Positions 1-8,020 of a stretch of DNA of 64,000 nucleotides are shown piece after piece. The stretch comes from an uncultured Opitutales bacterium (GTDB lineage Bacteria; Verrucomicrobiota; Verrucomicrobiia; Opitutales; Intestinicryptomonadaceae). Under the pieces are notes generated by a model. The model saw only the letters and a program-made list of their open reading frames with translations, made no database searches and was not told where the DNA came from. Where the stretch lies: positions 1 through 64,000 of the forward strand of contig URGP01000002.1 of assembly GCA_900547395.1 (NCBI GenBank), written 5' to 3'. Numbering within the stretch: position 1 is the first letter of the stretch; the number at the start of each line of letters is the position of its first letter. The translations under genes and the position numbers were made by a program.

Positions 1-2
1 TC

Positions 3-77
3 CGCTCCCGATACGTCAACATGCAAAACATCTCAAAAGCCGACGCCAAAGAGTTTTTTGGAGGATTTTATGCTTGA
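3..77 (+). CDS. possible 3' end of a gene cut by the window edge
   Basis: The third frame is open from the window edge and ends in TGA at 75-77; its last residues read ISKADAKEFFGGFYA. The codons resemble those of neighbouring genes more than those of frame 1, which is also open (to 93). The product cannot be identified from 24 residues. Its position 61 bases before thiE makes a thiamine-related gene possible, but nothing in the sequence shows it. Confidence 0.3.
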   Translation, partial: RSRYVNMQNISKADAKEFFGGFYA

Positions 78-138
78 AAGTAACCATGGGTAAATACGAC
101 AATGGTATCTTTGAAATTATTATTTTTAAAAGGGTAAA

Positions 139-798
139 ATGGATTTGAAGCAAAAGTTAAGAGAGTCGGTTTTTTACGGCATTTTGGATACGGGGTATGT
201 CGCAAAAGATATGATGTTTGAAAAATGCAAGCAGTTAATTGATGGCGGGTGCGGGTTGATTCAGCTTCGCGCAAAAAAAGAAACCCATTTGGAGCGCGAA
301 AAAATTGCTGAGGAAATTCTGCCGCTTTTCCGCTCTGAAAACGCCCCCATATTCATCATTAACGACGACATCGAGCTTGCAATGCAAATTGACATTGCGG
401 GGCTTCACATTGGTCAAGACGACATGCCCCCTGAAATGGCGCGGGAGTTTCTTGGAAAAAACAAAGTTTTGGGGCTTTCGACGCACTCGATTGAACAAGC
501 TAAAAATGCCGACACCCTCTCCGACATTCTCGACTACTTTGCGGTGGGCCCTCTGTTTGCAACCCAAACCAAGCCAGGCAGAATTCCCGTAGGCTTAGGG
601 CTTGCAAGCGAAGTCAAGGCAATGCGCCCAAAGCTTCCGTGGTTTTGCATCGGAGGCGTGAATTTAAACACGGTGGAAAGCGTTGCGAAGTCGGGAGCTG
701 AAAGAATTGTCGCTGTCTCCGACGTTTTAAAGCCGGAAGACACTGCATTTGCGGTTCGCGAATTAACGCGGAAATTTTTGCTACACAAAACAGCTTAG
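139..798 (+). CDS. thiE: thiamine phosphate synthase ThiE
   Basis: Joins HMP-PP and thiazole phosphate to make thiamine monophosphate in the cytoplasm. The 219 residues are normal for the family and show a TIM-barrel with the family motifs in order: LIQLRAKK near residue 40, IINDDIELA near 73, HIGQDDMP near 91, GLSTHS near 112, VGPLFATQTKPGR near 137 (phosphate and pyrophosphate binding) and CIGGVN near 171. It stands alone: the next gene is on the other strand and a bidirectional hairpin follows. No ribosome binding site stands out before the ATG. No TPP riboswitch is visible in the 138 bases upstream; if one exists it precedes the operon outside the window. Confidence 0.93.
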   Translation: MDLKQKLRESVFYGILDTGYVAKDMMFEKCKQLIDGGCGLIQLRAKKETHLEREKIAEEILPLFRSENAPIFIINDDIELAMQIDIAGLHIGQDDMPPEMAREFLGKNKVLGLSTHSIEQAKNADTLSDILDYFAVGPLFATQTKPGRIPVGLGLASEVKAMRPKLPWFCIGGVNLNTVESVAKSGAERIVAVSDVLKPEDTAFAVRELTRKFLLHKTA

Positions 799-820
799 AA
801 AAATCATAATAAAGCGCAAA

Positions 821-853
821 AAAGCGGCACCGAAAAATTTTCGATGCCGCTTT
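821..853. terminator. bidirectional terminator between thiE and the glycosyltransferase gene
   Basis: Arms AAAGCGGCA (821-829) and TGCCGCTTT (845-853), extended by CGA/TCG across one C-A mismatch, with a short AT loop. A-rich on the left and T-rich on the right, so it can serve both convergent genes. Confidence 0.75.
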
Positions 854-867
854 ATTATAAATTGATA

Positions 868-1848
868 TTAGAAGTTTTGTTTTTTTACGATGTATATTGG
901 TCTTCTTTTTGTCTCCAAGTACAATTTTGCGATGTACTGCCCTATCACGCCAAGGCACAGAAGCTGCAATCCGCTCAAAAACAAAATTATGCATACCAAA
1001 GACGGCCAGCCCTCGATTGAGTTGTGAAAAATAAGCTGCCTGATAACTACAAAAACGATTGCAACCGATGAAAGCATGCAAAATGCAAGCCCAATCAGGC
1101 TTGCCAAGGCAAGCGGAAGCGTCGAAAAAGCCAAAATGCCGTCGAGCGCATAAAAGAAAAGCCTTGCAAGCGACCACTTTGTGTTGCCCGCGCAGCGGTG
1201 CACGTTTTCAAAAGCAATGCGCTTTGTCTTAAAGCCAACCCACTCGTAAATTCCCTTTGTAAAGCGGTTGTTTTCGGGCAAAGACAAAACTGCATCGACA
1301 ACATTGCGCTTCATGAGCCTGAAATCGCGCGCGCCCGCAACGAGCTTCACCTCGGAAAGCCTGTTTATGACCTTGTAAAACATGTCGGAAACAAAAGAGC
1401 GGAATTTGCCCTCTCCGCGCCTGTCGGACCTGCTCGTTGCCGCGCAGTCGTAACCTTCAAGCAAAATTGCCTCGTACATCTGCGGCAAAAGAGACGGAGG
1501 GTCTTGCAAGTCGGCGTCCATTATCGCGACAAAATCGCCCTTTGCGTTTTCAAGCCCGGCATAAATCGCCGCCTCTTTGCCGAAATTGCGCGAAAACGAT
1601 ATATAGCGTATGCGCGAATCTTCTTTGGCAAGTTCGCAGATAACTTCAAAAGTCGAATCTTGGGAGCCGTCGTCGATTAAAATAAGCTCGAAGTTCGGAC
1701 GCCCCATCTCGTCCATAACACGCAGGAACTCGCGGTAAAAAAGCGGCAGCGCATCCTCTTCGTTAAAGCAGGGCACAATGAAAGAAGAGAGCTTGCCTTG
1801 CAGTTTTTCCGAAATTAAAGACTTTGAAGAGTTATCTGAAATATCCAT
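868..1848 (-). CDS. family 2 glycosyltransferase, polyprenyl-phosphate type (DPM1/ArnC/GtrB-like)
   Basis: Likely transfers a sugar from a nucleotide donor to undecaprenyl phosphate at the inner membrane, for later use in envelope glycan decoration. The N-terminal GT-A domain shows FIVPCFNEED, the nucleotide-binding LILIDDGSQDST and the metal-binding DADLQDPP. Two hydrophobic helices follow in the last third (ALDGILAFSTLPLALASLIG and a second near CIILFLSGLQLLCLGVIGQY), ending in a basic tail, as in GtrB/ArnC-type enzymes. I chose the ATG at 1848 (MDISDN...), 21 residues before the conserved core; an in-frame ATG at 1914 is possible but adds an unusual basic stretch. No clear Shine-Dalgarno before either. 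No glycan operon surrounds it, so the sugar is unknown. Confidence 0.85.
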   Translation of the reverse strand: MDISDNSSKSLISEKLQGKLSSFIVPCFNEEDALPLFYREFLRVMDEMGRPNFELILIDDGSQDSTFEVICELAKEDSRIRYISFSRNFGKEAAIYAGLENAKGDFVAIMDADLQDPPSLLPQMYEAILLEGYDCAATSRSDRRGEGKFRSFVSDMFYKVINRLSEVKLVAGARDFRLMKRNVVDAVLSLPENNRFTKGIYEWVGFKTKRIAFENVHRCAGNTKWSLARLFFYALDGILAFSTLPLALASLIGLAFCMLSSVAIVFVVIRQLIFHNSIEGWPSLVCIILFLSGLQLLCLGVIGQYIAKLYLETKRRPIYIVKKQNF

Positions 1849-1969
1849 GCCAAATAAACTGTTTTTTTTAATATATTTAAAAATTTTCCTTAAAGTCAAT
1901 ATATTTGATTGCATTGAAACAGAGATTGCTCTACTAAAAAAGCGTCAAAAACAAATCGGGTATTTTAAA

Positions 1970-2635
1970 ATGGAAAACATCATGCAAAAGACAGCCGCGG
2001 CATATTCGCGAACCGAAGAAATTTGGTCGGCGTCGATACACGGAATCGGAATTGCGTTCGGAGTGGCGTCAGTCGCCATTTTAGCGACTTTTTCAGCCAT
2101 TTACCAAGACGCCTGGGCGATTGTCGGAACTTCGATTTTCGGGGCGTCAATAATACTATTATACACTGCTTCAACGCTATACCATGCGGCAAGCAATGCC
2201 AACAGAAAGCGCGCATTAAAGAAATTCGACCATATTTCAATATACTACCTGATAGCAGGCTCTTACACTCCGTTTTTGTTCGTAAACATAAAGGGCGCGC
2301 TCGGCTGGACGATTTTCGGCATTATCTGGGGGCTTGCGATAATAGGAACCACAATGAAGCTTTGCACCGACACAAACGGAACCAAGGCTTGGTCGATAGC
2401 TCTTTACATGGGAATGGGCTGGCTTATTATCGGCGTAATTTGGAAGCTTATAATGGTTATGCCTCTTTCAGGCATAGTGTTTCTCGCGCTCGGCGGGCTT
2501 TCCTACACGGTTGGAGTCGCCTTTTATGTTCAGAAGAAAAAGGCGTTCTCGCACGCGATTTGGCACGGCTTCGTGCTGATGGGAACAGTGTTCCACTTCT
2601 TCGCCGTGCTTTTTTCGTGCGCCTTGATAGGTTAA
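1970..2635 (+). CDS. hemolysin III / YqfA-family (PAQR-like) integral membrane protein
   Basis: A seven-helix membrane protein of 221 residues, the usual size for the bacterial hemolysin III (YqfA) group, which is distantly related to PAQR receptors and ceramidases. The conserved polar residues are present: SASIHGIG in helix 1, LYTASTLYHA in helix 2, FDHISIYYLIAGSYTPF in helix 3 and HAIWHGFVLMGTVFHFFAV at the end; these His, Ser and Asp residues form a putative zinc site. The physiological role is uncertain, and cytolysis was shown for few members. I start at 1970 (MENIMQ) because the upstream in-frame extension to 1778 runs through the start of the divergent gene. The last four bases overlap the convergent ABC gene. 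Confidence 0.85.
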   Translation: MENIMQKTAAAYSRTEEIWSASIHGIGIAFGVASVAILATFSAIYQDAWAIVGTSIFGASIILLYTASTLYHAASNANRKRALKKFDHISIYYLIAGSYTPFLFVNIKGALGWTIFGIIWGLAIIGTTMKLCTDTNGTKAWSIALYMGMGWLIIGVIWKLIMVMPLSGIVFLALGGLSYTVGVAFYVQKKKAFSHAIWHGFVLMGTVFHFFAVLFSCALIG

Positions 2636-3408
2636 GAGATTTTAAGGGAAAACCTGCCGTTTCTGCGACTTACCTTGCAGTCAGCCCCGTACGCTTCGCT
2701 TAAAACGGAGCTTGTCACTACGTCCCCGATTTTGCCGCTTGCAAGGACTTCGCCGTCTCTTATCACCATCGCGTTTGTAAACGAAGGCGGGATTTCCTCT
2801 ACATAGTGCGTCGCCAAAACGATTGCGGGGATTTTTTTCGACTCCGATATTTTTTCCATAAAGCCCACGAAGTTGTCGCGCGCCACCGGGTCAAGCCCCG
2901 TGCAAGGCTCGTCCAAAAACATTACGGTGGGATTTACCATCAGAGAGCGGGCAATCTGCACCTTCTGCCTTTCGCCCTGAGAAAGCTGGCTCCAACGGGA
3001 AGCCGCAAGATGGAACACTCCCAGCTCTTTCATTTTGCGAACCGCCTTTTGGCAAACTTTTTCGTCGGCAGTACCCCAAAAATTTATCATTGCAAATTCG
3101 CCGCTTACCACAATTTCAAGCGCGGTTTCGGAGATCTGGATTTTTCTGTTTATGTTTGCCGAAACTATTGCGATTTTTTCGCGCACCCTCTGCCATTCGC
3201 ATTCAGAATACGTTTTTCCGTCAACTGTCATTATGCCCGAACTTGGAACTTCATATCCGCAGATAACGGAAAGAAGGCTTGTCTTGCCAGCGCCGTTTGC
3301 GCCCAAAAGTGCCCAGCGTTCGCCTTTTTCAACTTGCCAGCTTATTGATTTTAAAATTTCCTTGTCTTTTATAAATGACAAATTTTGTATATCCAAAATC
3401 TTTTTCAT
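2632..3408 (-). CDS. ABC transporter ATP-binding protein (ModF/YlmA-like)
   Basis: Single nucleotide-binding domain of 258 residues with Walker A (GANGAGKTS, near residue 37), signature LSQGE near 145, Walker B VMFLDEP near 167 and the H-loop ATHYVEEI. The long EIPPSF segment after the H-loop and the absence of a permease gene nearby resemble the ModF/YlmA group rather than a normal importer ATPase. The substrate cannot be told. It may pair with a permease elsewhere or act as a soluble ATPase. No Shine-Dalgarno is obvious upstream. Confidence 0.85.
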   Translation of the reverse strand: MKKILDIQNLSFIKDKEILKSISWQVEKGERWALLGANGAGKTSLLSVICGYEVPSSGIMTVDGKTYSECEWQRVREKIAIVSANINRKIQISETALEIVVSGEFAMINFWGTADEKVCQKAVRKMKELGVFHLAASRWSQLSQGERQKVQIARSLMVNPTVMFLDEPCTGLDPVARDNFVGFMEKISESKKIPAIVLATHYVEEIPPSFTNAMVIRDGEVLASGKIGDVVTSSVLSEAYGADCKVSRRNGRFSLKIS

Positions 3409-3440
3409 CGTTTTTCCAAAAAGGATAGAATTTTCAAAAA

Positions 3441-4037
3441 ATGAAAGGCGTTTACAAGCAAATTATACTGGCGTCGGCATCGCCGAGGCGGAAAGAGCTC
3501 ATGCAAAAGCACGGCTTCGACTTTATTGCAGAGCCTTCGGGCGCGCAGGAAGGCAATTCTTCGGAAGACTGCCTTAAAACGGCTCTTTCAAACGCGAAAT
3601 TAAAGGCAATGGAAATCGCCGAAAAATATCCTAAAAACGTTGTTTTGGGCGCGGACACAATCGTTGTCTTGGACGGAAAGCTCTTCGGCAAGCCGAAAGA
3701 CTTGAAAGATGCCAAAGAAATGCTTAACGCTTTGCAGGGGCGCACGCACAGCGTGTTTACTGCTATCGCAATCATATTGAAAAGCGAAAACATCTTGGAA
3801 ACCGCCGCAGACGAAAGCCGCGTAAGCTTCAAAAAAATGGATATGCAAGACATTGAAAACTACCTGCAAAAAGTAAATGTTTTGGACAAGGCGGGAGCTT
3901 ACGCCGCCCAAGAATTCGGGGAGCTTATAATAGAAAACATCGACGGAGACTTTGAAAACGTCATGGGACTTCCCTGTTCTTTGTTAAAAAATGAACTCGG
4001 CAGGATTTTCGGCTCGTTCAAAATATTTTTGAAATAA
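3441..4037 (+). CDS. maf: Maf-family nucleoside triphosphate pyrophosphatase
   Basis: House-cleaning enzyme that hydrolyses non-canonical or surplus NTPs to NMP and pyrophosphate (dTTP/UTP or m7GTP in characterised Maf proteins). The N-terminal LASASPRRKELM is diagnostic, followed by NVVLGADTIVVLDGK and, near residue 145, the LDKAGAYAAQEFG segment that holds the catalytic acidic residues. The 198-residue length is normal. It is first of four genes with almost no spacing (one base before the TonB-like gene), so it is probably co-transcribed with that gene, the pseudouridine synthase and the membrane protein. Confidence 0.92.
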   Translation: MKGVYKQIILASASPRRKELMQKHGFDFIAEPSGAQEGNSSEDCLKTALSNAKLKAMEIAEKYPKNVVLGADTIVVLDGKLFGKPKDLKDAKEMLNALQGRTHSVFTAIAIILKSENILETAADESRVSFKKMDMQDIENYLQKVNVLDKAGAYAAQEFGELIIENIDGDFENVMGLPCSLLKNELGRIFGSFKIFLK

Positions 4038-4038
4038 C

Positions 4039-5085
4039 ATGCAAAAAACATTTGAAAAAAAGCCCTTCGGCTCTTCAAAGACGGATTTTAGAACCGCCTT
4101 TGTTTCAATGTTTATGGCAATTCTTATCCATGTTTTGATTTTGGAATTTGCACCGCGCAGCTTTTCGCTAATGGCAAACGAAACAGACGCCGGCGACGAT
4201 TTCGACATAGAATTTGAACCTCCTGAAATAGAAAGCGTTATCCCGCAGTTTATCGAAGCCAACCCCGCCGCAAACGACGACGCCCCGAAAGACACCCCGT
4301 TTGAATCTTTCAAAAACCAAACAGCGGCGCAGGAAAAAGCGGAAGAAGCCGACAAATCAAACCTGCCTAAAACAGACGGCGAAAACGACGACTCAAACAA
4401 AATTGTTTCGGGCAACCTGCAAAACGAAGTTTTAAGCCAAAGCCCCGAATCGGTTTTTGAGACGCTCGAACGCCCGCTCGTAAACCCAAGCCAACAATCC
4501 CAAACAAACCCAAAGGATTTTTCGGAACAAACGCCCCCTGCGGCGCAAAATGAAAACACGCCGCCTGAAATTTTCGACGATAAAGACGCATTGCCTGCGC
4601 CGAACATAGCAGAAGAAACAACTCCCCAAGAAACGCCGCAAAACGCCCCTTTGCAGGAAGAAGAGCCCCTGCCGATGCCAAAGCCGCGCCCCCACCTTTC
4701 CCTTCAAACCGCCGCAGGCCCGCTAAGAAAGAACAATCTAAACGCAAACGCGGTGGGGCTTACGGCAGTCGATTCGCGTTTCAGCGAATTTGGGGCTTAC
4801 GAACAGAGAATGACGGAAGCAGTAGCAAGGCAGTGGTATTTGCTTGCATCAATGCAAAACCTTTCAAGCGAAGCGGACACGCAGGTCGTGGTTGAATTTT
4901 TCTTAAACACAAGCGGAGAAATCACGTCAATAAAAATTCTTTTCAACTCCTCCACAACCACCGGGAAAACTCTGTGCGAACAAGCAATACTTTCAACCGC
5001 GCCCTACGGGAAATGGACGCCTGAAATGATTGCAGTTTTAGGCTCGCAAGACCAATCCGTAAAGTTTACATTTTATTATCGATAA
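4039..5085 (+). CDS. TonB/TolA-like protein with long acidic-proline linker
   Basis: A single N-terminal membrane anchor (near residues 20-35, AFVSMFMAILIHVLI) is followed by about 190 residues rich in Glu, Pro, Gln, Asn and Asp, expected to be disordered and to span the periplasm. A C-terminal domain of about 110 residues follows (RMTEAVARQWYLL, then VVVEFFLNTSGEITSIKIL, ending FTFYYR), matching the TonB/TolA C-terminal pattern. It probably links an inner-membrane motor to the outer envelope. It is not next to exbB/exbD; those lie with another TonB at the right end of the window. Its TAA overlaps the next ATG by one base (TAATG), pointing to translational coupling. Confidence 0.7.
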   Translation: MQKTFEKKPFGSSKTDFRTAFVSMFMAILIHVLILEFAPRSFSLMANETDAGDDFDIEFEPPEIESVIPQFIEANPAANDDAPKDTPFESFKNQTAAQEKAEEADKSNLPKTDGENDDSNKIVSGNLQNEVLSQSPESVFETLERPLVNPSQQSQTNPKDFSEQTPPAAQNENTPPEIFDDKDALPAPNIAEETTPQETPQNAPLQEEEPLPMPKPRPHLSLQTAAGPLRKNNLNANAVGLTAVDSRFSEFGAYEQRMTEAVARQWYLLASMQNLSSEADTQVVVEFFLNTSGEITSIKILFNSSTTTGKTLCEQAILSTAPYGKWTPEMIAVLGSQDQSVKFTFYYR

Positions 5086-5888
5086 TGGATATTAGAGATT
5101 TCATAGATAAAATTCCTTTTGCAAGAAAGGCGCAGGCAGTAGCGTTCGACCCCTGCGGGCTAATCGCGATTTCAAAGGGAAGCGGAATAATGTCGCATCC
5201 AAATCCAAACCCGAAAGACAATATGGCGCCGTCCATTCTGCGAGCAAAGTACAACTTTAAAGAAGAATACTTTTCTTGGAAAGCGGAAGGCTGCGAAGAA
5301 AATCTGCACCTTTACCTCATAAACAGGCTCGACTCCCCCACTTCGGGCATAATGCTGGCTTCGGCAAACAAAGAGCTTGCCGCGGAGCTGAAAAAGGCGT
5401 TCAAGGAAAAAAGCGCAAAAAAAACCTACTATGCAATCTGCGTCGGAAGACCTTTCGGCAAAGAGGGCGAATGGAACGATTTTTTAGACATAAAAAGATT
5501 CGGCAATTTCGTGCGCGGCAAAACAGGCGGAGGAACGCGCGCAATAACGCGCTTTGCCTTTGAAAGAATCGACGAAAACAAGCTTATGCTATCTTTAATG
5601 CGGCTTGAACCGAAAACGGGAAGAACACACCAGCTTAGAATTCAATGCGCTTCGCACAAGCTTCCGATTTTGGGAGACGAAACTTACGGAGATTTTGAGG
5701 CAAACCGCAGGTTTCGCCGCCTTGCGGGGGCAAAACGCATGTATTTACACTGCGCAAAAACAGAAGTCGAATTTGAATTTAACGGCAAAAAGATAAATTT
5801 CTGCGCGGAAGACAAGCTGCCTCAATCCTTCAAAGACATAATTGAATTTAACGGAGAAATTCTCATAAAAAAAATGGGCAAAATATGA
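5085..5888 (+). CDS. RluA-family RNA pseudouridine synthase
   Basis: Isomerises uridine to pseudouridine in rRNA or tRNA. The catalytic-aspartate motif reads INRLDSPTSGIML (near residue 83; HRLDxxTSG in most members, so the His is replaced by Asn), followed by KTYYAICVGRP, then GRTHQLRIQCASHKLPILGD near residue 184 and MYLHCAKTEVEF. There is no S4 domain at the N terminus, as in the shorter RluA/TruC/RluC-like proteins. The target base cannot be assigned. Overlaps upstream and downstream genes by 1 and 4 bases. Confidence 0.88.
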   Translation: MDIRDFIDKIPFARKAQAVAFDPCGLIAISKGSGIMSHPNPNPKDNMAPSILRAKYNFKEEYFSWKAEGCEENLHLYLINRLDSPTSGIMLASANKELAAELKKAFKEKSAKKTYYAICVGRPFGKEGEWNDFLDIKRFGNFVRGKTGGGTRAITRFAFERIDENKLMLSLMRLEPKTGRTHQLRIQCASHKLPILGDETYGDFEANRRFRRLAGAKRMYLHCAKTEVEFEFNGKKINFCAEDKLPQSFKDIIEFNGEILIKKMGKI

Positions 5889-6673
5889 TATCTCTTCTAT
5901 GGAAATGCTTTTACGACGCAAATGCGTACAATTTGGTTTTGAAAACATGGAAGTTCAAAACCGTAATTTATTTCTTTTTCATATCGCTAATAGCGTCTTT
6001 TTTTGCGGATTTGAGTTCAATCCCCTACTTGTATAAATTTTTAAGCGAAGAGGCTGATACAATATCTTCACAAATTCCAAATTGCAAAATAACGGAAAGC
6101 GGAATCGACCTTCAAAGCGAAAATCCCGTTTATGTAAAGCTTTCAAGCGGCAAGGATTTCATTGGCTTTACATCGGGTTTTATTCCGCCTGAAAAGCTTG
6201 AAAACCTTCTGCTTGCCTTTGAAAAGAGCTGGATAAGCTTCAACTTAAACGGAGATTTTGAAAAGAGGGTCCCCTACTCGGAAGTTTTGCAATACTATAA
6301 AAGCGTCTATCCCGAAAAGACGGAAATTGCGATAAATCCCGATTCCACGCTCGGATTCATTGAGTACTTGAAAGCTGCCGCGCTCTTTGCATTTCCCGTT
6401 TTCAACTTTGCATTTGCAATTATGTCAAGCGCGCTAATGCTGCTTTCTGTGACAATTCCAACCTATATTCTTTCCATCAATACAATGCCCGACATAAAAA
6501 TTTCGGGAGCTGTGAAAATCGCGCTTGTTGCCTCCACTCCCGCAATAATTTTATCAGCGGCGGGCGGACTTTTAACGAACATCGGAAGCTTTGTATTTGC
6601 GATGCTAAGCTTTGTCATTGTCTGGAAAATGATGCGCCGCATTGCGCTTTTGAGGCTTCAAGAAATGGAATAA
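5885..6673 (+). CDS. DUF1189-like integral membrane protein
   Basis: 262 residues: one membrane helix near 25-45, an extracytoplasmic domain of about 125 residues, then three or four helices (AAALFAFPVFNFAFAIMSSA, then MLLSVTIPTYILSI, IALVASTPAIILSAAGGLL and FVFAMLSFVIVWKMM). This layout matches the uncharacterised DUF1189 family; the function is unknown. The ATGA overlap with the pseudouridine synthase shows it is translated from the same mRNA. It ends directly against the convergent sua5 with no intergenic DNA. Confidence 0.65.
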   Translation: MISLLWKCFYDANAYNLVLKTWKFKTVIYFFFISLIASFFADLSSIPYLYKFLSEEADTISSQIPNCKITESGIDLQSENPVYVKLSSGKDFIGFTSGFIPPEKLENLLLAFEKSWISFNLNGDFEKRVPYSEVLQYYKSVYPEKTEIAINPDSTLGFIEYLKAAALFAFPVFNFAFAIMSSALMLLSVTIPTYILSINTMPDIKISGAVKIALVASTPAIILSAAGGLLTNIGSFVFAMLSFVIVWKMMRRIALLRLQEME

Positions 6674-7621
6674 TCACTTGGCGGCGGCTCTGCCCAACCT
6701 GTCGTTTACAGCTTCGCCAATGCCGCTATCAGGCAGTTTTTGGCAGTAGATTGTGCTAAAAGAGCCGTCGAGATTTCTTAGCAAGTCGAACAAATTTCGC
6801 GCAGCCTCCCGCTCGTCTCCGCTTTCGCTTAGCCAAAATTCGCCCTTTCGGGGATTTTGCGGACGCTTGAAAAACACCCTTGCCGAACCGCTTTCAAACT
6901 CGCATTCGCTTTCAAAAAGCACTACCTTCGCCTTGGGGCTGTAATGGGTTTTAAGCATTCCGGGGGCTGTGGGATGCGCGGGATTTTTGTCTTTCGGGTC
7001 GATAAGTTTGCGCCCCAAAACGCGCTCTATTTCACTTCTTGGAACAGGCCCCGGGCGCAAAAGCATAGGTCGGTCTTCATCGACAAGCATTACTATTGTC
7101 GATTCCACCCCGCACTCGCAACTCCCGCCATCAATAATAGCGTCGATTTTGCCGCCAAGCTGGGCTTCCACATGCCGCGCTTTCGTGGGGCTTACATAAC
7201 CGAAAGGGTTTGCGCTCGGAGCTGAAAGCGGAACTTTTACCTCCGCCATAAACCTGCGCATTACAGGATGGGACGGCATTCGCACGGCAACAGTGGGCTT
7301 GCCCGCGCTAACGATTCCGGGCACGCAGTCTCTCTTTTTCAATACGAAAGTTATGGGTCCGGGACAAAACGCATCGTAAAGCCTGCGGGCTGAAAGATTG
7401 GGAACAGCTATTTTTTCAAGAGCCTCAAAATCCAAAACGTGGGCAATCAAAGGGTCTATAAACGGGCGCCCCTTTGCCTCGAAAATCTTGCGCACGGCAT
7501 CGGCGTTTAGCGCGTTTGCCGCAAGCCCGTAAACTGTCTCCGTCGGAAGCGCGACAATGCCGCCCGCCAAAATAATTTCGGCGGCTCTTTTCAAAGAGGC
7601 GTCTGACGAGTCCAAAACCAT
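6674..7621 (-). CDS. sua5: threonylcarbamoyl-AMP synthase, Sua5 type
   Basis: Makes threonylcarbamoyl-AMP from threonine, bicarbonate and ATP for t6A37 of ANN-decoding tRNAs. The YrdC domain occupies about residues 1-200 (GIVALPTETVYGLAANA, KGRPFIDPLIAHV, LSAPSANPFG, STIVML) and a Sua5 extension follows (PGMLKTHYSPKAKVVLF), so it is the long Sua5 form rather than TsaC. I use the ATG at 7621: the alternative at 7651 lies inside the terminator hairpin of the upstream rpsR. With the start codon immediately after that T-tract there is no room for a leader, so translation must depend on read-through or a very short leader. Confidence 0.9.
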   Translation of the reverse strand: MVLDSSDASLKRAAEIILAGGIVALPTETVYGLAANALNADAVRKIFEAKGRPFIDPLIAHVLDFEALEKIAVPNLSARRLYDAFCPGPITFVLKKRDCVPGIVSAGKPTVAVRMPSHPVMRRFMAEVKVPLSAPSANPFGYVSPTKARHVEAQLGGKIDAIIDGGSCECGVESTIVMLVDEDRPMLLRPGPVPRSEIERVLGRKLIDPKDKNPAHPTAPGMLKTHYSPKAKVVLFESECEFESGSARVFFKRPQNPRKGEFWLSESGDEREAARNLFDLLRNLDGSFSTIYCQKLPDSGIGEAVNDRLGRAAAK

Positions 7622-7622
7622 T

Positions 7623-7648
7623 AAAACAAAAAGGCGACCGAAGCCGCC
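7623..7648 (-). terminator. rpsR terminator with UUCG tetraloop
   Basis: On the minus strand GGCGGC-TTCG-GTCGCC is followed by TTTTTGTTTT. It lies between rpsR and the sua5 start codon and touches that start codon. Confidence 0.8.
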
Positions 7649-7674
7649 CAAAAGAATAAATCAAAAAACAGATT

Positions 7675-7857
7675 TTACTTCATGAGGAGCATATTGCGCC
7701 CCTGCTTGATAACCTTCTTTACGTGGCGCTGTTCCTTTGCGGACAAACCCGTAAATTTGCGCGGCAAAATTTTACCGGTTTCAGTTGTATAGCGATTTAA
7801 GCTTTCCGTATCGGAAAACGACAAATCCAAAGCTGACTTTTTTTGTTCTTCTGACAT
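7675..7857 (-). CDS. rpsR: 30S ribosomal protein bS18, short form
   Basis: The C-terminal three quarters of bS18 are clear: TGKILPRKFTGLSAKEQR then KQGRNMLLMK, the region that binds 16S rRNA next to bS6. At 60 residues it is shorter than the usual 70-80 and lacks the basic, sometimes cysteine-bearing N terminus, which is replaced by an acidic stretch (MSEEQKKSALDLSFSDTES). No upstream in-frame start was found that would restore it. It is not in the usual rpsF-rpsR-rplI cluster here, which makes a lineage-specific or second copy possible. Confidence 0.9.
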   Translation of the reverse strand: MSEEQKKSALDLSFSDTESLNRYTTETGKILPRKFTGLSAKEQRHVKKVIKQGRNMLLMK

Positions 7858-7967
7858 GTTATGCTTTTAATTAAAATATTTTTACAATATGAACTTGTAC
7901 CTATTTTTAAAGCGTTATATTAAAGAGAGGCTTAGCCCGCAATGCAAGTAATTTTTTCAAAAAAATC

Positions 7968-8000
7968 AAAAAAAAGGCGATTTTTTAAACCGCCCCTTTT
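7968..8000 (-). terminator. terminator of the SGNH hydrolase gene
   Basis: On the minus strand a GGCG/CGCC stem, flanked by A/T-rich arms, is followed by a run of eight T. It lies 20 bases after the stop codon of the gene at 8021. Confidence 0.6.
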
Positions 8001-8020
8001 CTTTGCTTTAAATTTTGATT

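Noticed and set aside
1..138. TPP riboswitch before thiE
   Set aside because: No THI-box core (CTGAGA with ACCTGA) is visible in these bases.
2580..2600. GGAACAGTGTTCC palindrome as another recombination site for the invertase
   Set aside because: It shares only GGAACAGT with the repeats and lies inside the hemolysin III gene.
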